Source: Catenulispora acidiphila DSM 44928 (GTDB lineage Bacteria > Actinomycetota > Actinomycetes > Streptomycetales > Catenulisporaceae). From it: a DNA stretch of 64,000 bases. Under the pieces are notes generated by a model. That model searched no databases. It had not been told where the DNA came from and was given only the letters and a program-made list of their open reading frames with translations. A program made the translations under genes and the position numbers. The stretch lies in NCBI RefSeq assembly GCF_000024025.1, contig NC_013131.1, forward strand, positions 10,334,229 through 10,398,228, given 5' to 3'. Every line of letters starts with the position of its first letter. The first letter of the stretch is position 1. This document shows, one piece after another, positions 18,861 to 27,913 of this stretch.

Positions 18861-20383
18861 CGGCGATGGCTCTCACGAACAAGTCCAAGAAGACGCGGCT
18901 GCCGGAAGTGGACTTCGCCAGCCTCCTGGCCCCCGCGTCCGACACCGCGCAGCAGTCCGCGGGCACCGCGACGTCAACGACCGACAGCAAGAAACGCAAG
19001 GTTCCGGCCGACCCGACGCCACCGCGCCGCGGGTACGCCCGGAAGTTCGCCGGTCGCGCTCCCAAGACGCCCCCGATCCCAGTCTTCCGCAGCTCTACCG
19101 GGCAGTTCTCCGGGCTGTATCCGTGGCTGTACGGCCAGAGCATGCCGCCGGTCGGCGTCTACATCGGTGTCGACTGCCTCACCGGCGGGGCTTTCTCCTG
19201 CCACCCGATCGAATGGCTCCACAGCGGCCTGATCACCAACCCGAACATGCTGATCACCGGCGTGCCCGGAGCGGGGAAGAGCGCCGCCATCAAGTCCTTG
19301 GCCATGAGGCTGATGGCGTACGGCGTCAAGACGTTCGTCCTGGGCGACATCAAGAACGAATACGCGGCCCTGTCGAGAGCGCTCGGTGTGGAACCGGTCG
19401 AACTCGGACCGGGCCTCGGCGCCCGCCTCAACCCGCTGGACGCCGGACCGCTCGGCATGAACCTCCCCGCCGACCCGGAACTCCTGCGCGAGCGCCTGGA
19501 GGAAATCCACCGACGCCGCATCACCCTGCTCGCTTCGCTGGTCGTCATGCGCCTTGGCCGCGCTCTGACCCCGACCGAGGAAGCGGCCTTCTCTCTGGCG
19601 ATCAAGCAAGCTTCGGGGGAAGCCGCTGGGAACAGGCTCATCGACCCGACGATTCCCCAGGTGTGGGCGCTGCTGCGTGACCCGCTGCCGGAGATGGCCG
19701 AGGAACTGCGCGTTCGTGACGGCGATGTAGACGAACTGCGGGAGATGATTCGTCCGGCCGTCGACGCGCTGGGCAACATGGTCCAGGGCTCCTTGAGCGG
19801 CTTGTTCGACGGACCGACCACGGTCGGCGTCGACTTCTCCGCGCCTATTCAGACCGTTGACCTGTCCCGGATCGACGGCCGCGGCGACGAGACCGTGGCG
19901 ATGACGCTCGCCTGTGTGTCCAGCTGGGGCCAGGCCGCGATTGACGAGCCCGGCGGTCCGGTCCGCCTCGTCGTGCGCGACGAACTGTGGCGGGCAATGC
20001 GCGTCCCGGCGATGATCCGCAAACTCGACTCGGACCTGCGCCTGTCCCGAGCTCAGGGCACCATCCAGGTTCTGAGTACGCACCGACTGGCCGACTTCGA
20101 GGCCGTAGGCGCGGCCGGCTCCGAGGAAGTCACCATCGCAAAGAATTTGATCGCAAGCTGTGACGTGCGGATCTGCCTGCGGCAAGACACCGCGCCGCTC
20201 GCGATGACGCGTGAGGCCATCGGCCTTACCGACACCGAGTGCGCGCACATCGCGAGCTGGTCGGGCGAACACCGCGGACGTGCCGTCTGGAAGGTCGGCC
20301 GCAGCGCCAGCCACGTCGTGCAGACCGTGCTCACGCCGCTGGAGCGGCAGCTCTACCACACCAACGAACGCATGGTCGTGTGA
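18857..20383 (+). CDS. VirB4-like T4SS ATPase (NTPase half)
   Basis: Start GTG 18857 (GTGA overlap with the preceding stop) or ATG 18866; about 508 residues. GVPGAGKSA (Walker A) near residue 136, FVLGDIKNEYAALSRALG, and RLVVRDELWRAM as the Walker B region, all typical of VirB4/TraC. The N-terminal 70 residues are basic and disordered. It powers assembly and substrate passage at the inner face of the membrane. VirB4 seems split here between this gene and the SCO6880-type protein. Confidence 0.85.
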   Translation: MTAMALTNKSKKTRLPEVDFASLLAPASDTAQQSAGTATSTTDSKKRKVPADPTPPRRGYARKFAGRAPKTPPIPVFRSSTGQFSGLYPWLYGQSMPPVGVYIGVDCLTGGAFSCHPIEWLHSGLITNPNMLITGVPGAGKSAAIKSLAMRLMAYGVKTFVLGDIKNEYAALSRALGVEPVELGPGLGARLNPLDAGPLGMNLPADPELLRERLEEIHRRRITLLASLVVMRLGRALTPTEEAAFSLAIKQASGEAAGNRLIDPTIPQVWALLRDPLPEMAEELRVRDGDVDELREMIRPAVDALGNMVQGSLSGLFDGPTTVGVDFSAPIQTVDLSRIDGRGDETVAMTLACVSSWGQAAIDEPGGPVRLVVRDELWRAMRVPAMIRKLDSDLRLSRAQGTIQVLSTHRLADFEAVGAAGSEEVTIAKNLIASCDVRICLRQDTAPLAMTREAIGLTDTECAHIASWSGEHRGRAVWKVGRSASHVVQTVLTPLERQLYHTNERMVV

Positions 20384-20384
20384 G

Positions 20385-22226
20385 ATGGCTGGTGACGTCA
20401 CAGTCGCACGCCGGCCCGTGCTCGACGGGCCCGCCGACTACGCGATCTTCGCTTTGATCGTCGCGGTCGTCGTGGCCGTGCCCGGCGTCTACGTGACCGG
20501 TGAGCTCGCCGGACTCATCACGCACCTCACGCTGCCCAAGGCGAGCCTCGGACAGGTTCCGAAGATCATCAGGGCTCTGCCGCACCACTGGGGCAACCCG
20601 AAGCTGGCTTGGCCGGCCAGCGCGCGGCCGGACCTTCCCGGACCGGTCGGCTTCGGCATCGCCGCCGCCGTGGTGCTGACGGCTATGTGCTGGCTGGGGA
20701 TCATCGCGGCGAAGCGAGCGTGGAGGGGACGCTCGTATCGCGGCTTCGCATCCCGCCAGCAGATCGGCGTCTCCCTGTCCGAGAAGGCTGTGCTCAAGCG
20801 GGGCCCGGTGGTGCGTCCCAGCGTGAAGGGAGTCAAGTTCACGCTTGTCGACGTCGGCGTTCGGATCGGCTGGGCCGACCCGGCGGGGATACCGGTGGCG
20901 ATCTCGATCGAGGACAGCGTGCTGATGCTGGCTCCCCCTCGTCAGGGCAAGTCGAGCCAGTGCATCATCCCGTGGCTGCACGGCTGGCGAGGCCCGGCGA
21001 TCGTGACCAGCGCGCGGACCGATGTGCTGGAGAACACCGCGACGATCCGCGCGGAACAGGGTCCTGTGCTGGTGATGGCGCCGACCGGCATGGTCGCGTG
21101 GCCGGACAACGTTCAGTGGGCGCCGCTGGCCGACTGCGAGGACTTCGACAAGGCGATTCTGCGGGCCGAAGTGATGGTCACTGTCGGCAAGAGCAGCGGC
21201 GACAACACCGGCGGGGGCGACAACAAGTTCTTCGGCCTAGCCGCGACGAACCTCATGGCTGGCTGGCTGCACGCCGCCGCGATCTCAGGACGCCCGATGA
21301 CCGACGTGCTCCGTTGGGCTTTCAACGAGGGCCTGGACGAACCTGTCCACATCCTCGGCACCAACCCGAAGGCTGCCCCCGATGTCGCGGAGATGCTGGA
21401 CAACCTCTATCGGGCACCAGCGGACACGACCCGCTCCAATCTGTGGACGACCGTGCAGACCGCGGTGGCGCCGCTGCTGTCCGTCGCCGCCCGCGCGACG
21501 TTCGCCCCGGAGGCCGGAGCGACCTTCGACATCGAGGACTTCCTGCGGTCCAACGGCACCATCTACATCCTGGTGCCCAAGCACCGCGCGAAGAGTCTCG
21601 CACCGCTGGTCTCTGCTTTCTTCGACGAGGTGATTGAGACGGCCAAGCGCCTGGCGGACGACTCGACCGGCGGCCGGCTCGATGCCCCGCTCGCGATCCT
21701 CGGCGACGAGATCGCCAACGTGAGTCCGCTTCCGCAGCTGCCCGACCTGATCTCCTACTCCGGCGGCTCCGGGATCTTCATGGTCATGGTGTTGCAGGAC
21801 ATGGCTCAGGCGATCGACGGCTGGGGGCCGAACGGCGCGGCGAAGATCTGGGGGGCAGCGACGGTGAAGATCGCGCTCGGCGGTCTGTCGGGCGACGAAC
21901 TCGACGACCTGTCCAAGCTCGGCGGTGAGTACCGCGAATCGCTGACCACCCACCAGCACGGAAGCAGCGGCTACAGCATGCAGACCACTCTCCTGGACAG
22001 GAAGACAATCTCGCCGGAGCAGATCCGCACTCTGTCCTCGGAACGCCGGGAGGCACTGGTCATCCACGCTACGACACCGGCCGTGAAGGTGCGCATGCAG
22101 CGTCACTACGAAGGCCCCCATGCCGCCGCGTTCGCGACGGCCGTGAAGGAGGCCCGCGCCATCATCACCGAAGAACAGGCTCGCCGCGGAAGCCCCGAGA
22201 CTGCGCAGAAGCAGGAGGCGGCATGA
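20385..22226 (+). CDS. VirD4/TraG-like type IV coupling protein
   Basis: 613 residues from ATG 20385. Two N-terminal membrane helices (FALIVAVVVAVPGVYVTGEL; GIAAAVVLTAMCWLGIIAA), then the hexameric ATPase: APPRQGKSSQ (Walker A, about residue 184), ILGDEIANVSPLPQLPDLIS (Walker B and sensor) and a C-terminal TraG segment. It delivers the relaxase-DNA complex made by the MobF protein to the T4SS channel. Confidence 0.9.
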   Translation: MAGDVTVARRPVLDGPADYAIFALIVAVVVAVPGVYVTGELAGLITHLTLPKASLGQVPKIIRALPHHWGNPKLAWPASARPDLPGPVGFGIAAAVVLTAMCWLGIIAAKRAWRGRSYRGFASRQQIGVSLSEKAVLKRGPVVRPSVKGVKFTLVDVGVRIGWADPAGIPVAISIEDSVLMLAPPRQGKSSQCIIPWLHGWRGPAIVTSARTDVLENTATIRAEQGPVLVMAPTGMVAWPDNVQWAPLADCEDFDKAILRAEVMVTVGKSSGDNTGGGDNKFFGLAATNLMAGWLHAAAISGRPMTDVLRWAFNEGLDEPVHILGTNPKAAPDVAEMLDNLYRAPADTTRSNLWTTVQTAVAPLLSVAARATFAPEAGATFDIEDFLRSNGTIYILVPKHRAKSLAPLVSAFFDEVIETAKRLADDSTGGRLDAPLAILGDEIANVSPLPQLPDLISYSGGSGIFMVMVLQDMAQAIDGWGPNGAAKIWGAATVKIALGGLSGDELDDLSKLGGEYRESLTTHQHGSSGYSMQTTLLDRKTISPEQIRTLSSERREALVIHATTPAVKVRMQRHYEGPHAAAFATAVKEARAIITEEQARRGSPETAQKQEAA

Positions 22227-23131
22227 CCAACGACGACGCCCCGCGGTGGAAGGCCGCAGTCTTCGGTAGCCGCGACGAGAACCCGCGCTCGCTGCTGCCT
22301 AAGACCGATGAGGAGCCCGACCCGGACGAGCCTTCATCGGAGGCCAAGCCGTTCGCCGCGCCCAGCGTGCCCCGGCAGGGACGAGGCCGCTCGGGACTTC
22401 CTTCGAGAGCGCTCAGGGACCGGCGCCGCGGCCAGCGACCCGCCGAACACGCCGGAATCCGCGAGTGGCACGCGATGAACTCGGAGGAACGCCGGGCTGC
22501 CTGGCCACAGCTCGTCGCGTGGGTCACATGGCTGCACGACCGCTATGAGTTGAGCGTCGAGACACGCCTGCCCCGCTGCTGGAGCCAGCACCCGGGCCTG
22601 ATCGAGGAGCTGTACGCGCTGAAGGTGTGGCGCGAGGAGATCTACGGCGCCAAAGGCCCCAGCGGGCAGGCTGCCCGCTACTGGCATAACGAGTTGCGGC
22701 AACTGATCACAGGTGGCGTGATGTTCTACGCCCGCAACTGTCGAAGCGGCCACAAGAGCGATGGCGTCGTGCCCGCCGCGATATCACCGGAGATCCAGTC
22801 CGCTTGGTCTGCCGGCGACCCACTCGCGGGCGTGCCCGCGGACCTGCTAGCCGTAGCGAAGAAGGAGAGCATGAGCGACCGCGACTTGTTCCTGACCACA
22901 GCGACCATGGCGGCCCACCTCGCCAGCGGCAACGCCACCCCGATGAGCCGGTCCGTCGACACCTTCGTGTCCTACCAGCAGTTCTGGTGGAAGCGCACTG
23001 ACGACGGCTGGGCCAAGGTCACCGACGTCGTGACCTCCCAGGGGCTCGACTTCCGGCAGTCCCACCTGGCTGAAGCAGACGCCCGAGTGACTGCCTTCAC
23101 CACCCGCTCCAACCGCCCTGCAGAAAGCTAG
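22223..23131 (+). CDS. DUF4913-like protein of the transfer operon
   Basis: 302 residues, ATG 22223 overlapping the preceding stop (ATGA). The N-terminal 80 residues are charged and disordered. The central region (WVTWLHDRYELSVETRLPRC followed by HPGLIEELYALKVWREE) has the Trp-rich pattern of DUF4913, common in actinobacterial conjugative plasmids. Function unknown; coupling to the VirD4 gene suggests a transfer accessory role. Confidence 0.65.
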   Translation: MTNDDAPRWKAAVFGSRDENPRSLLPKTDEEPDPDEPSSEAKPFAAPSVPRQGRGRSGLPSRALRDRRRGQRPAEHAGIREWHAMNSEERRAAWPQLVAWVTWLHDRYELSVETRLPRCWSQHPGLIEELYALKVWREEIYGAKGPSGQAARYWHNELRQLITGGVMFYARNCRSGHKSDGVVPAAISPEIQSAWSAGDPLAGVPADLLAVAKKESMSDRDLFLTTATMAAHLASGNATPMSRSVDTFVSYQQFWWKRTDDGWAKVTDVVTSQGLDFRQSHLAEADARVTAFTTRSNRPAES

Positions 23132-23137
23132 ATCGCG

Positions 23138-24175
23138 ATGACCGACCACCTCACCCACCGGGCGGAGCAGGCGCTCATCGGCGCAGCGCTCATCGACCGG
23201 ACCCTGCTCAACGACGTCGGCTACTTGCCGTTCACCGACTTCGCCGACCCCACGCACCAACAGATCTACAAGACGATCGTCGATCTCGCGATCTCCCGGC
23301 CAGACTTGGCTGGCGCCGCGCTGGCCGATCAGGTGGCGCGAACCGTCGGCCGCTCCGGCGTCGACGCCGAATACCTGGGCGGCCTGGCGATGTCCTGCCC
23401 GGATCCCGACGCCATCGCGGTCTACGGACGGATGGTCGCCGAGGCGGCTCTTCGACGCGAGATGGCTGCCCACGCGGAACGCCTCACCGGCGAAGCCGGA
23501 CCCATACGCGGGCTCGACCCCCGCCTAGACCATCTGGCACTACTCGCTGATGCCCTGCGCACTCATGACAGTGGCCTTGCCTGGGTCGGAGAGACCACCA
23601 GCTCGCTGACCTACACCGCCGCCGCCTACGACTCATGGATGCTGGCCACGGAACGGGAGCGCACCATTCTGTCGGACCTGATCCAGCACCCGGAACTGAT
23701 CCCCGAAGTCCACTGGCTCGACCCCGAAGTCTTCACCTCCCCCTCCAACCGGCAGATCTACGAGACGATCCTCATCGTCGACGACCGCGGCGAACCAGTT
23801 CAGGAACTTACCGTCGCCTGGGAGCTCAGCCGGCGTCGAGCACTCGATGACATCCAGGAGGGGATGGCACCGGAGGAAGCGGGGCGGATGGGTCCAGGCC
23901 CGACCGTCGGCTACCTCGCGTTGTTGGCAACCGCGACTGTCGAATACGGCGCGGCCCTCACGGTCGGACGCGACCTGTTGATCGAGCACACCAACACCGT
24001 GCTCGCCGCAGAAGCCGATCGAGTCACTGCGCAGGCCGTAGTCTCGGTGGCTGGCCCCGAGGCCCACGCCGACGCCGCACAAGGACGGGCTCTGAACCAT
24101 GGCGCGCTACCTGCCCCGCTTCTCCTTCCCCAGCAACCGACGATCGAGCCCAACGGCCCCGAGCTGAAGGCGTGA
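23138..24175 (+). CDS. Tandem DnaB N-terminal-domain protein lacking the helicase core
   Basis: 345 residues. Residues 1-120 (HRAEQALIGAALIDRTLLND ... FADPTHQQIYKTIVDL) and residues about 165-300 (ERERTILSDLIQHPELIPEV ... FTSPSNRQIYETILIV) are two copies of the DnaB N-terminal fold that normally binds primase and forms the helicase collar. There is no RecA-like ATPase domain or Walker motif. It may act as an adaptor to host DnaB or DnaG during transfer replication, or block it. Confidence 0.75.
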   Translation: MTDHLTHRAEQALIGAALIDRTLLNDVGYLPFTDFADPTHQQIYKTIVDLAISRPDLAGAALADQVARTVGRSGVDAEYLGGLAMSCPDPDAIAVYGRMVAEAALRREMAAHAERLTGEAGPIRGLDPRLDHLALLADALRTHDSGLAWVGETTSSLTYTAAAYDSWMLATERERTILSDLIQHPELIPEVHWLDPEVFTSPSNRQIYETILIVDDRGEPVQELTVAWELSRRRALDDIQEGMAPEEAGRMGPGPTVGYLALLATATVEYGAALTVGRDLLIEHTNTVLAAEADRVTAQAVVSVAGPEAHADAAQGRALNHGALPAPLLLPQQPTIEPNGPELKA

Positions 24176-24186
24176 GGAGACGCGAC

Positions 24187-24480
24187 ATGCAGAATGAGAA
24201 GCAAGTCACGGACACCCGCGTCACCCGCGAGCCTGACGATGCGCTGAAGGAGTTCCGCCTCAGCGCAGAGGAGATGCAGGCAGCTATTGCGGATGGGACC
24301 GCAGTCACCATCAGCGTGGTAGTCGAAGCGGTCTTCTACGAAGATGAGTGGTGGATCGAGAATCGCCGCACGAAGGAGTGGGTCATGGCTGAAACGGGGC
24401 TCGCTGCCACTCTCGATCGGCGGAGCATCCAGATGCGCGAAGCTGATGCCCAGGTGGTCGCCCACTCTAAGCGTCACTAA
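24187..24480 (+). CDS. Small hypothetical protein (97 aa)
   Basis: ATG 24187 with GAGGAG 8 bases upstream; GTG 24172 (GTGA overlap with the preceding stop) is the alternative. Charged helical N-terminus, then a beta region VTISVVVEAVFYEDEWWIEN. Last gene of the transfer operon. No family recognised. Confidence 0.6.
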   Translation: MQNEKQVTDTRVTREPDDALKEFRLSAEEMQAAIADGTAVTISVVVEAVFYEDEWWIENRRTKEWVMAETGLAATLDRRSIQMREADAQVVAHSKRH

Positions 24481-24593
24481 CACATTCTGGCGACTCCTTG
24501 GCCAGCTCGTCATCCGCATCCCGTCAGCGCATCGGTGCCAGCGAAGCTCACGCACTCTCGTCGCGGTGCGTGATCACACGCTAGCCTTCGGCC

Positions 24594-25649
24594 ATGGGTG
24601 GGGAAATCGAGAAACACAGGCGTAGTCGTCTCCTGCGATGGCCGACCAAGGTAGCCCGGACCCGCATCTACCAGCCGGCACCGTTCGCGGCCATCTACAC
24701 GGCACTTCTCATCGCCGGCGTCTTCGGAGCGATGGTTGTGTACTTCCTGCTGCTGACGTTCGTCCCCGGTGCCAAGTCGGCGCGGTTGGACGTGGCGAAG
24801 ACGTCGCTATTGGTGGTCGGCGGGTCTGGAGCTGTCGCGGGGCTGTACGTGGCGTACCGGAAGCAGCGCACCGATGAGGCGACGCATGTCCGGGACCAGG
24901 ACAAGCTCTTCACGGAACGCTACACACAAGCCGTGGCCCAGCTCGGTAGTGACAAGGCTGCCGTTCGCCTCGGTGGCGTCTACGCCCTGGCCCGGATCGC
25001 TGATGATTCGGAACGCGACCGGCCGACGTGCTTGAAAGTTCTGTGTGCGTACTTGCGGATGCCTTACGATCCGAACCCGGACACTGGCGACAAGGCTGAG
25101 CGCGAGGTGCGTACAACGGCTCAGATGGTGCTCGCTGAGCGGCTACGTCCTGGTCACCCTGGCTTCTGGCGTTTCGCTGAAGTCGATCTGAGCCACGCCA
25201 GTCTCTTCAACTTGGACTTCTCCAATGTAGAGATCGACGAGTTTCGCGCCGTGAAGGTGACGTTCCAAGGGGTTGCCAGCTTCGATGAGGCGACGTTCCA
25301 TGCGCTTCTCGATTTCGAGCAGGTGACTTTCGAGGAGTACGTCACATTCCGCAAGTCCACTTTTCACGGAGTCGCCTGGTTTAGCGAGGCAGTGTTTCAC
25401 GGGGGGTGCGTGTTCAACCAGTCAGTGTTTGATGGCGAGGTACTCTTCAACGGGGCGTCATTTGAGCAGGGTGGTTCATTCGATGAGTCGACGTTCCGAG
25501 GCGACGTCATCAGGTTCAACGGGGCAACTCTCGGATCGAAGGCCCTCACTTTCAGCCGAGCGCGACTCGGCCGCGAGCGTCTACTGCTTTGGCCGGATGG
25601 GTTCGCAGAGCCAGACGACATCGAGTGGTTGCCAGCTGGCACAGCATGA
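24594..25649 (+). CDS. Pentapeptide-repeat-type membrane protein, copy 2
   Basis: 351 residues. Same architecture as the gene at 5578-6759: basic N-terminus, membrane helix (AIYTALLIAGVFGAMVVYFLL), LLVVGGSGAVAGLYVAYRKQ, RDQDKLFTERYTQAVAQLG and VRLGGVYALARIADDSERDR, followed by a degenerate pentapeptide beta-helix (FDEATFHALLDFEQVTFEEY). The central linkers are almost identical between the copies and the repeat regions diverge. The two lie about 18 kb apart on opposite strands, both reading away from the transfer module. Confidence 0.8.
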   Translation: MGGEIEKHRRSRLLRWPTKVARTRIYQPAPFAAIYTALLIAGVFGAMVVYFLLLTFVPGAKSARLDVAKTSLLVVGGSGAVAGLYVAYRKQRTDEATHVRDQDKLFTERYTQAVAQLGSDKAAVRLGGVYALARIADDSERDRPTCLKVLCAYLRMPYDPNPDTGDKAEREVRTTAQMVLAERLRPGHPGFWRFAEVDLSHASLFNLDFSNVEIDEFRAVKVTFQGVASFDEATFHALLDFEQVTFEEYVTFRKSTFHGVAWFSEAVFHGGCVFNQSVFDGEVLFNGASFEQGGSFDESTFRGDVIRFNGATLGSKALTFSRARLGRERLLLWPDGFAEPDDIEWLPAGTA

Positions 25650-25657
25650 CAGCCGGT

Positions 25658-26764
25658 TCAGGTTCGCGCGGCGAGGATTTCGTCCTGGAGCGTGTTGAAG
25701 GCGGCGTCCATCTGGGCCCGGATGATGTCCCATGCTGCGGTCGGGTCCCGGACAGGGAAGGCCAGTCCCAGTAGTTCGTAAGCGGAGACGAGTTCAGCGA
25801 CGCGGGCCGGATGCTGATCGGAGTTGCGGATGATCCGTACCGCATCCATGAGGGCGGTCGCGCTCTCGACGCGGCTCTTGTCGATGTTCGGCAGCTCGGC
25901 CTCCAGGTAGGGCTGGAGGCGTTTGGAGCCGCACGGCGGGTCTTGCCTCGTTTTTGGTACGTCGAGCTCGTGCAGGAGGATCCCGAGCGCACTGATCCCG
26001 TCCACCAGGTCTGTGTGGCTCGTCGCGTCCTGCCCGAGCAACACAGTGCGACTGATAGCCGGCTTCTTGACAAGCGACCTCTTGAGCACCAGCTCGCAGG
26101 CGAGATCGAAGTTCGTGATGGAACGTGCGAGCGCCCGCGGATTGCGATTGGTGAGGATGGCAGTCCTTTGCTCGGTGCAGACGGCTGTGATGGCGGTCAG
26201 GTAGTCCTCGATCTGCATGAAGTCGGCGCGGTTCAGAAGGGCGAGCCGGCCGGTCCAGTCGGCTTCGGTCCTGTGGACCTGCATGGCGAGCCACTCGTGC
26301 TCGGCGACCATGCCGACGCTGGCGACGTACGCCTGGTCGCTCACCTCGCTGAGCGTCTCGCTCAGACTCACGCGGATGTCCGGCACGTCGAACGGGTGGT
26401 TGGCGATCTGTGCCCGCGCCTCCGACAGGGTGCGAAGAAAGAACAGCACGCCGCTGATAATGCCGCCTGTCTTGGATCTGTCCTTGGTGTGGTAGAGCCC
26501 CGCCATCGTCAGACACACGCGGTTGCCTGGCTGCGGGAATGAGCCGGCCGACTCCGTCCAGATCGCGCTGTACCGACCGCGGACTTCAGGCTTCCCGATC
26601 GAGGGCAGACCGCCGATCACCTCGGCGGCGTCGTAGCCCTTCGCCCGCATTTGGTACTCGACCCAGTTGAAGTTGGGGAACTGAGCGGCCTTCTCGAACT
26701 GGGACCACACCAGCTCCAGCAGAAGAGCTTGCGGCTCGTCCAGCGCGTCCATCAGGGTGCTCAC
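25658..26764 (-). CDS. Hypothetical protein (368 aa)
   Basis: GTG 26764 with GAGGAG about 8 bases upstream. Mostly alpha-helical and soluble; contains FPNFNWVEYQMRAKGYDAAE near the N-terminus and a RIIRNSDQHPARVAELVSAY segment near residue 320 that resembles the R-N-x3-H helix of HEPN/DUF4145-type proteins. Convergent with pentapeptide copy 2 and divergent from the DUF4145 gene. Family not recognised. Confidence 0.65.
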   Translation of the reverse strand: MSTLMDALDEPQALLLELVWSQFEKAAQFPNFNWVEYQMRAKGYDAAEVIGGLPSIGKPEVRGRYSAIWTESAGSFPQPGNRVCLTMAGLYHTKDRSKTGGIISGVLFFLRTLSEARAQIANHPFDVPDIRVSLSETLSEVSDQAYVASVGMVAEHEWLAMQVHRTEADWTGRLALLNRADFMQIEDYLTAITAVCTEQRTAILTNRNPRALARSITNFDLACELVLKRSLVKKPAISRTVLLGQDATSHTDLVDGISALGILLHELDVPKTRQDPPCGSKRLQPYLEAELPNIDKSRVESATALMDAVRIIRNSDQHPARVAELVSAYELLGLAFPVRDPTAAWDIIRAQMDAAFNTLQDEILAART

Positions 26765-26870
26765 AGTGTTGCTCCTCGCCTTGTGTCCGGCTTGTCAGGC
26801 TACTGGAGTGGCCGGCTCGGCTCGCAGGATTTGTTCGGCACGAAACGCGAACGGCTGCCAGACTTGGCGC

Positions 26871-27626
26871 ATGGCGAATCAGCTGGTGAAGGATCTCCTG
26901 CGGATAGGTGACGGGCTCGGGGAGGACCCGACAACATGGCCCCATATCCCGTGTCCTACCTGTCGGCGTGGGGCTCTCTCACTGGTTGACGGCTCTCTCG
27001 TAGTGGAGACGGCAAATACGAGCAAGGATCAGGAGCGCGTCTTTGGTGCAGACGGGATCTACGGGGGATTCCACTGCATGTTGAAGTGCCTCAAGCCGAC
27101 GTGTGACCTCGTGCGTGTCATGGGTTTTATGGGCGTTTGGGAACCCGGGCCGACTGCCGGGTATCAGACAATGCTCACGCCGACCCTGTTTCTTCCGGCC
27201 CTGCCCCTACTCGAAGACACGTCACTGTGTCCGCGGAATGTCCTGGAGCGGGTCAACGCAGCAGCCAAGATCCTGTGGCTTGACCCCAGTTCAGCCGCGA
27301 ACCGCCTCCGTTCGGCAACTGAGGCTCTGATGGACTCCCAAAGGATCGCCTTCGGCAAGACCCTACATGCCCGCATCGAGGAGTTCCGGAAGACCGAGCC
27401 GGCAGCTGCTGAACTGCTCTTGGCGGTCAAGTGGGTCGGGAACGCCGGCAGCCATGGTGATGTGCTCGGACTCGGTGACGTCCTGGACGGTGTCGAGATC
27501 TTCGACCACGCGCTCCGTCTGCTCTACGACACATCGAGCGCTGAAATCGTCCGGAAGGCGGCGGAGATCAGCGCGCGGAAGGGCTTGCGTGTGCCCGACG
27601 CGTACTCGGCCCGGCCCCCGTTCTAG
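26871..27626 (+). CDS. DUF4145 protein with N-terminal zinc-binding cysteines
   Basis: 251 residues from ATG 26871; the upstream in-frame part to 26757 is not coding. CPTC near residue 25 and C-x3-C-x4-C later (CMLKCLKPTC) probably bind zinc. The C-terminal half is DUF4145: AAKILWLDPSSAANRLRSAT, VKWVGNAGSHGD and FDHALRLLYD. DUF4145 is HEPN-related and often found in defence contexts such as restriction systems. Role here unknown. Confidence 0.75.
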   Translation: MANQLVKDLLRIGDGLGEDPTTWPHIPCPTCRRGALSLVDGSLVVETANTSKDQERVFGADGIYGGFHCMLKCLKPTCDLVRVMGFMGVWEPGPTAGYQTMLTPTLFLPALPLLEDTSLCPRNVLERVNAAAKILWLDPSSAANRLRSATEALMDSQRIAFGKTLHARIEEFRKTEPAAAELLLAVKWVGNAGSHGDVLGLGDVLDGVEIFDHALRLLYDTSSAEIVRKAAEISARKGLRVPDAYSARPPF

Positions 27627-27840
27627 CTGCGGATGTCCCGCTGCTGAAACTCAGGCAGGACCCCAGCGACCGTCACGGAGTCGTGGTCGACGTGCAGGAC
27701 GGTCAGACCATGGTGGACAGCCGTAGCGCACACGAGACGGTCGACGGGTCCGGCCGACCGGTGCTGAGACGTCAGGGTCAGCTTGAACGGGGCCAGGAAC
27801 CCGGCCATCTCCCCGCGGTGCGCAGTGTTCTCGGCGATTG
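27623..27840 (-). pseudogene. Remnant of a VapC-like PIN-domain toxin gene
   Basis: Only the C-terminal part of a PIN domain can be read: VDRLVCATAVHHGLTVLHVD followed by HDSVTVAGVLPEFQQ, matching the D-x-x-I/V-AATA...HGLTLLTxDxDF ending of VapC ribonucleases. In-frame stops upstream and the missing N-terminus with its acidic residues show it is not a working toxin. No VapB antitoxin gene is visible. Confidence 0.6.
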
Positions 27841-27913
27841 TGCTAGTGACTCTAGGAGGACGCCAGTAATTCAGGAACGTGGCGGCCAGGCGCCCCCAGT
27901 TCTGTGACCAGCA

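Noticed and set aside
18974-20401. 475-codon minus-strand open frame
   Set aside because: Antisense to the VirB4-like ATPase gene, which has Walker motifs.
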